The notes under the pieces: generated by a model
Told to the model about the DNA's origin: nothing
The model's input: the letters and a program-made list of their open reading frames with translations, nothing else
The model's database searches: none
In this document: one piece after another, positions 14,146-16,703 of the stretch
How positions within the stretch are numbered: the stretch's first letter is position 1
Layout of the letters: each line of letters begins with the position of its first letter
Program-made: the position numbers and the translations under genes
Assembly (NCBI GenBank): GCA_031403315.1
Contig: JANNTD010000173.1
Span: forward strand, 1-16,703
From: DASYDU01 sp031403315
Lineage (GTDB): Bacteria > Planctomycetota > Planctomycetia > Pirellulales > Lacipirellulaceae
DNA: 16,703 bases
Reading direction: 5' to 3'

Positions 14146-16703
14146 ATGAAATTCGCATTTCTGGTCCATCCGCTTTCGCTCGAAAGCAAAGCCCTGCTCG
14201 AAATGAACGACGACGGCACGTTGTCGAACAACTGGGGCGGCAACCTGTTGCAATTCTGCAACTTCCTGCAGACGACGATGGCGGCCCGGCGCGATGCGGC
14301 GAGCAATCCCGAGCCACCACGCGTCCGGGTGATCGATCAATTCACGAACCTGCGCTCGGCGACGGGCGCGGTCGCCGACGGTCGCCTCTACGAGATCCCG
14401 ATGGGCGCCGCACAAATCCTCGACGACCCCAGCCGCGCGATCGAATACATGGAACAAGCGGTTGCGATGGCCGCCGAATGGGGTGCAGGCGTAATCGGCC
14501 TGGGCTCGATGACCGGCATCGTGGGCGGCGGCGGCACGTACCTCGCCGAGCGCAGTCCCGTGGCGATCACCACCGGCAACTGCCTTACCGTCTACGTGGC
14601 GATTCAGAATCTGCACCACGCCTGCCAGGAAGCGAATATCGATTTGTCGCGCGAGAGGGTCGCAGTGGTCGGTGTACCGGGCAGCATCGCCGCGGCGGCT
14701 GCGAACTTGCTCGCACCGCATTGCCGCGAAGTGCTGCTCGTGGCCCGTCGCGATTCAACTAAGGCGCATCAACTCGCCAAGCGCCTCGACGCCGAACTAT
14801 TGCTCGATATTCCCACCGCGCTCGACCGCGCGAAAGTGATCTTCACGGCCACCTCTTCCGGCAACTGCATCGACCAGGCGTGGCTGCAGCCGGGCAGTGT
14901 GGTGATCGACGTGGGCGTGCCGGCCGACGTCCAAGGCACGAAGTCATTTCGCAAAGACGCGCTGGTGATCTCCGGCGGCTTGTCGCTGGTTCCCGATTCG
15001 TTCCCGCGCGACTCGATGTTTCTCGGCTTCCACCATGGCATGATTCCAAGCTGCCTCGGCGAAACGATCAACCTTGCGCTCGAGAATCGCTGCGAGAATT
15101 TTTCGCTTGGCCGCAGCCTGACCGTCGAAAAGGTCGAAGAGATCGGCGCGATCGCGGCCAAGAACGGCTTCCGCTTCGACCGGCTCTATTCGTTCGGTCT
15201 GGCCCTCGAAGTGAGCCAATTGGCCGAATACCACAAGGCCGTCTCGCGGCGAGCTATGGCGGCCGGCGCGACGATCGACGTCACGCTCAATCCACGTCAG
15301 CAGCTTGCCAATGGCAACGGCCATTACACCGCCAACGGCAACGGCAAGCAGGCCAACCAACAAGCCTCGGCCGCGCCCAAGACCGAAGTCCCCACGCCAA
15401 CGGAACTCGCTCCCCGCGCCGCCAAGCTTTATGAGCGGTACATCAACCCGGTACTGATCGCGGTTGGCGGAAGTAACGGCTTTGCCAAGACTTTTACGCG
15501 CGGCGCCGGCAATTTCCTCTGGGATAGTGCGGGCAATCGCTACACCGACTTCGTCGCCGGCTTCGGAGCCACGAACCTCGGGCACAATCACCCGCGGATC
15601 GTTGAAGAGCTGACGCGGGCAATGCAGCAGGAGTCGCCTGGCTTCGCGCAGAGCGCGATCAATCCGCTCGCCGCGCGCCTCGCGGAAGAACTCGTCGCTA
15701 TTACGCCCGACGGTCTCGAAATGGTGTTCTTCTCGAACAGCGGCACCGAGGCGGTCGAGGCGGCATTAAAGCTGGCGCGGTTGTCGACCGGTCGCGCCGG
15801 GCTCTTGCATTGCAACCGCTCGTATCATGGCAAATCGCTTGGTTCGCTCTCCGTCACCGGCAATCCGAACTATCAAAAGCCGTTTGGACCGTTGCTCGCC
15901 GACTGCGCGAGCGTTCCGTTTGCCGATTTGGAAGCCTTGGAACGCGAGCTCCGCACCCGCAAATTTGCCTGCTTTATCGTCGAGCCGATTCAAGCCGAAG
16001 CGGGCATTTACGTGCCGCCGCGAGAATACTTGCCCGAGGCCGAACGGCTCTGCCGAAAGTACGGCACGCTGCTGGTGGTTGACGAGGTGCAAACCGGCAT
16101 GGGCCGCACTGGCACCATGTTCGCCGTCGACGCGCTCGGTGTGCAGCCGGACATCATGACGCTCGCCAAGAGCCTGGGCGGCGGTCTTGTGCCGATCGGC
16201 GTCACCGTGGCCCGCCGCGATTTGTGGCTGAAGGCGTACGGCGCCGTCGATCGCTTTGCCCTGCACACTTCCACGTTCGGCGGCGGAAGCCTCGCATGCA
16301 CAGCGGCCCTCGCCACGCTCCGCGTCCTGCGCGAAGAGCACCTGCTCGAACGCTGTCGAGCGCGGAGCGAGCGATTGCTCGGCGGCCTGCGCAAGCTGGT
16401 GGAACGCTACAAGCACGATCCGCTGGAAGAAGTCCGCGGCGAAGGCCTGCTCATCGGCCTCGAATTCTCGCCGCTGCTGCCGCCGATCGCTGCCCATTAC
16501 CGAGCGTCCGACGCAACTGGTTTGCTCAAATTCATCATGCGCGACCTGGACGGCGTGATCGACACCGTGCCGACGCTCTACGCGATGCAGTCGCTGCTGA
16601 ACGTCTTTGGTATCTATTCACAGGTTGCGCGGTCGAACCCCTTCGTGCTGCGAATCCAGCCGCCGCTCACGATCGAGGACGAGCAGATCGACCAGTTGCT
16701 CGC
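14146..16703 (+). CDS. Fused AAR-like acyl-thioester reductase and class III aminotransferase (3' end outside window)
   Basis: One frame stays open from ATG 14146 to the window edge: 852 codons without a stop. Residues 1-380 resemble long-chain acyl-ACP reductase (AAR) of cyanobacteria, which makes fatty aldehydes with NADPH: GLGSMTGI (118-125), TTGNCLTVY (142-150), Rossmann loop GVPGSIA (176-182), SGG (276-278), Cys303 in PSCLGET, and NFSLGRSLTVEKVEEIG. Residues about 380-420 are an Asn/Gly/Gln/Ala-rich linker. From about 422 a class III PLP aminotransferase follows: FVAGFGATNLGHNHP, SNSGTE (530-535), YHGKSLGSL, DEVQTGMGRTG (Asp646), LAKSLGGG (Lys675, Schiff-base lysine) and HTSTFGGGS. The predicted reaction is acyl-ACP/CoA to aldehyde to primary amine. 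Probably only some tens of residues are missing. Domain calls are secure; the combined function is inference. Confidence 0.9.
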   Translation, partial: MKFAFLVHPLSLESKALLEMNDDGTLSNNWGGNLLQFCNFLQTTMAARRDAASNPEPPRVRVIDQFTNLRSATGAVADGRLYEIPMGAAQILDDPSRAIEYMEQAVAMAAEWGAGVIGLGSMTGIVGGGGTYLAERSPVAITTGNCLTVYVAIQNLHHACQEANIDLSRERVAVVGVPGSIAAAAANLLAPHCREVLLVARRDSTKAHQLAKRLDAELLLDIPTALDRAKVIFTATSSGNCIDQAWLQPGSVVIDVGVPADVQGTKSFRKDALVISGGLSLVPDSFPRDSMFLGFHHGMIPSCLGETINLALENRCENFSLGRSLTVEKVEEIGAIAAKNGFRFDRLYSFGLALEVSQLAEYHKAVSRRAMAAGATIDVTLNPRQQLANGNGHYTANGNGKQANQQASAAPKTEVPTPTELAPRAAKLYERYINPVLIAVGGSNGFAKTFTRGAGNFLWDSAGNRYTDFVAGFGATNLGHNHPRIVEELTRAMQQESPGFAQSAINPLAARLAEELVAITPDGLEMVFFSNSGTEAVEAALKLARLSTGRAGLLHCNRSYHGKSLGSLSVTGNPNYQKPFGPLLADCASVPFADLEALERELRTRKFACFIVEPIQAEAGIYVPPREYLPEAERLCRKYGTLLVVDEVQTGMGRTGTMFAVDALGVQPDIMTLAKSLGGGLVPIGVTVARRDLWLKAYGAVDRFALHTSTFGGGSLACTAALATLRVLREEHLLERCRARSERLLGGLRKLVERYKHDPLEEVRGEGLLIGLEFSPLLPPIAAHYRASDATGLLKFIMRDLDGVIDTVPTLYAMQSLLNVFGIYSQVARSNPFVLRIQPPLTIEDEQIDQLL

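Noticed and set aside
14146..16703. Interpretation as a HemA-HemL (glutamyl-tRNA reductase plus glutamate-semialdehyde aminomutase) fusion
   Set aside because: The chemistry is analogous, but the N-terminal domain lacks glutamyl-tRNA reductase motifs such as TCNRVE and matches the AAR pattern instead.

Overview
The window looks like chromosomal DNA of a planctomycete (Planctomycetota, probably Pirellulales-like). The support is GC-rich coding sequence, mostly absent Shine-Dalgarno sites, a DUF1559 type IV pilin-like gene with its small lipoprotein partner, an FHA-GAF-PP2C phosphatase, and large exported proteins of a kind common in that phylum. No phage, transposase or CRISPR array was seen.

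Layout. Positions 1-389 hold no recognisable gene. A 75-residue BON-domain protein (390-617, +) converges on a 558-residue FHA-GAF-SpoIIE phosphatase (701-2377, -); the gap between them contains several short hairpins. A tRNA-Gln(CTG) lies at 2739-2809 (+). A minus-strand block follows, in transcription order: a small 2-TM protein (6295-6537), adenylosuccinate lyase purB (4756-6180), a strong candidate promoter, a leader with a perfect 14-bp hairpin, a Cys-rich lipoprotein (4098-4547), and a DUF1559 pseudopilin-like gene (2867-4032) broken by a 1-base frameshift near 3230.

On the plus strand are an 800-residue exported alpha/beta-hydrolase-like protein whose nucleophile and histidine positions appear substituted (6814-9216), then a two-gene ABC transporter of the YbbA-YbbP/LolD-FtsX (type VII) kind (9486-10208 and 10211-12721). 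A minus-strand GNAT/FemAB-like acyltransferase (12758-13975) converges on the transporter.

The most interesting locus is 14146 to the window end: one uninterrupted plus-strand frame of 852 codons, still open at 16703. It fuses a long-chain acyl-ACP reductase (AAR)-like Rossmann enzyme, through an Asn/Gly/Gln-rich linker, to a class III PLP aminotransferase with its key residues intact. The simple prediction is a bifunctional enzyme that reduces an acyl thioester to an aldehyde and transaminates it to a primary (fatty) amine. The acyltransferase gene is divergent from it across a 170-bp region with a near-consensus sigma70 promoter, so it could modify the product. This fused reductase/aminotransferase with its acyltransferase neighbour is the best candidate here for an undescribed system.
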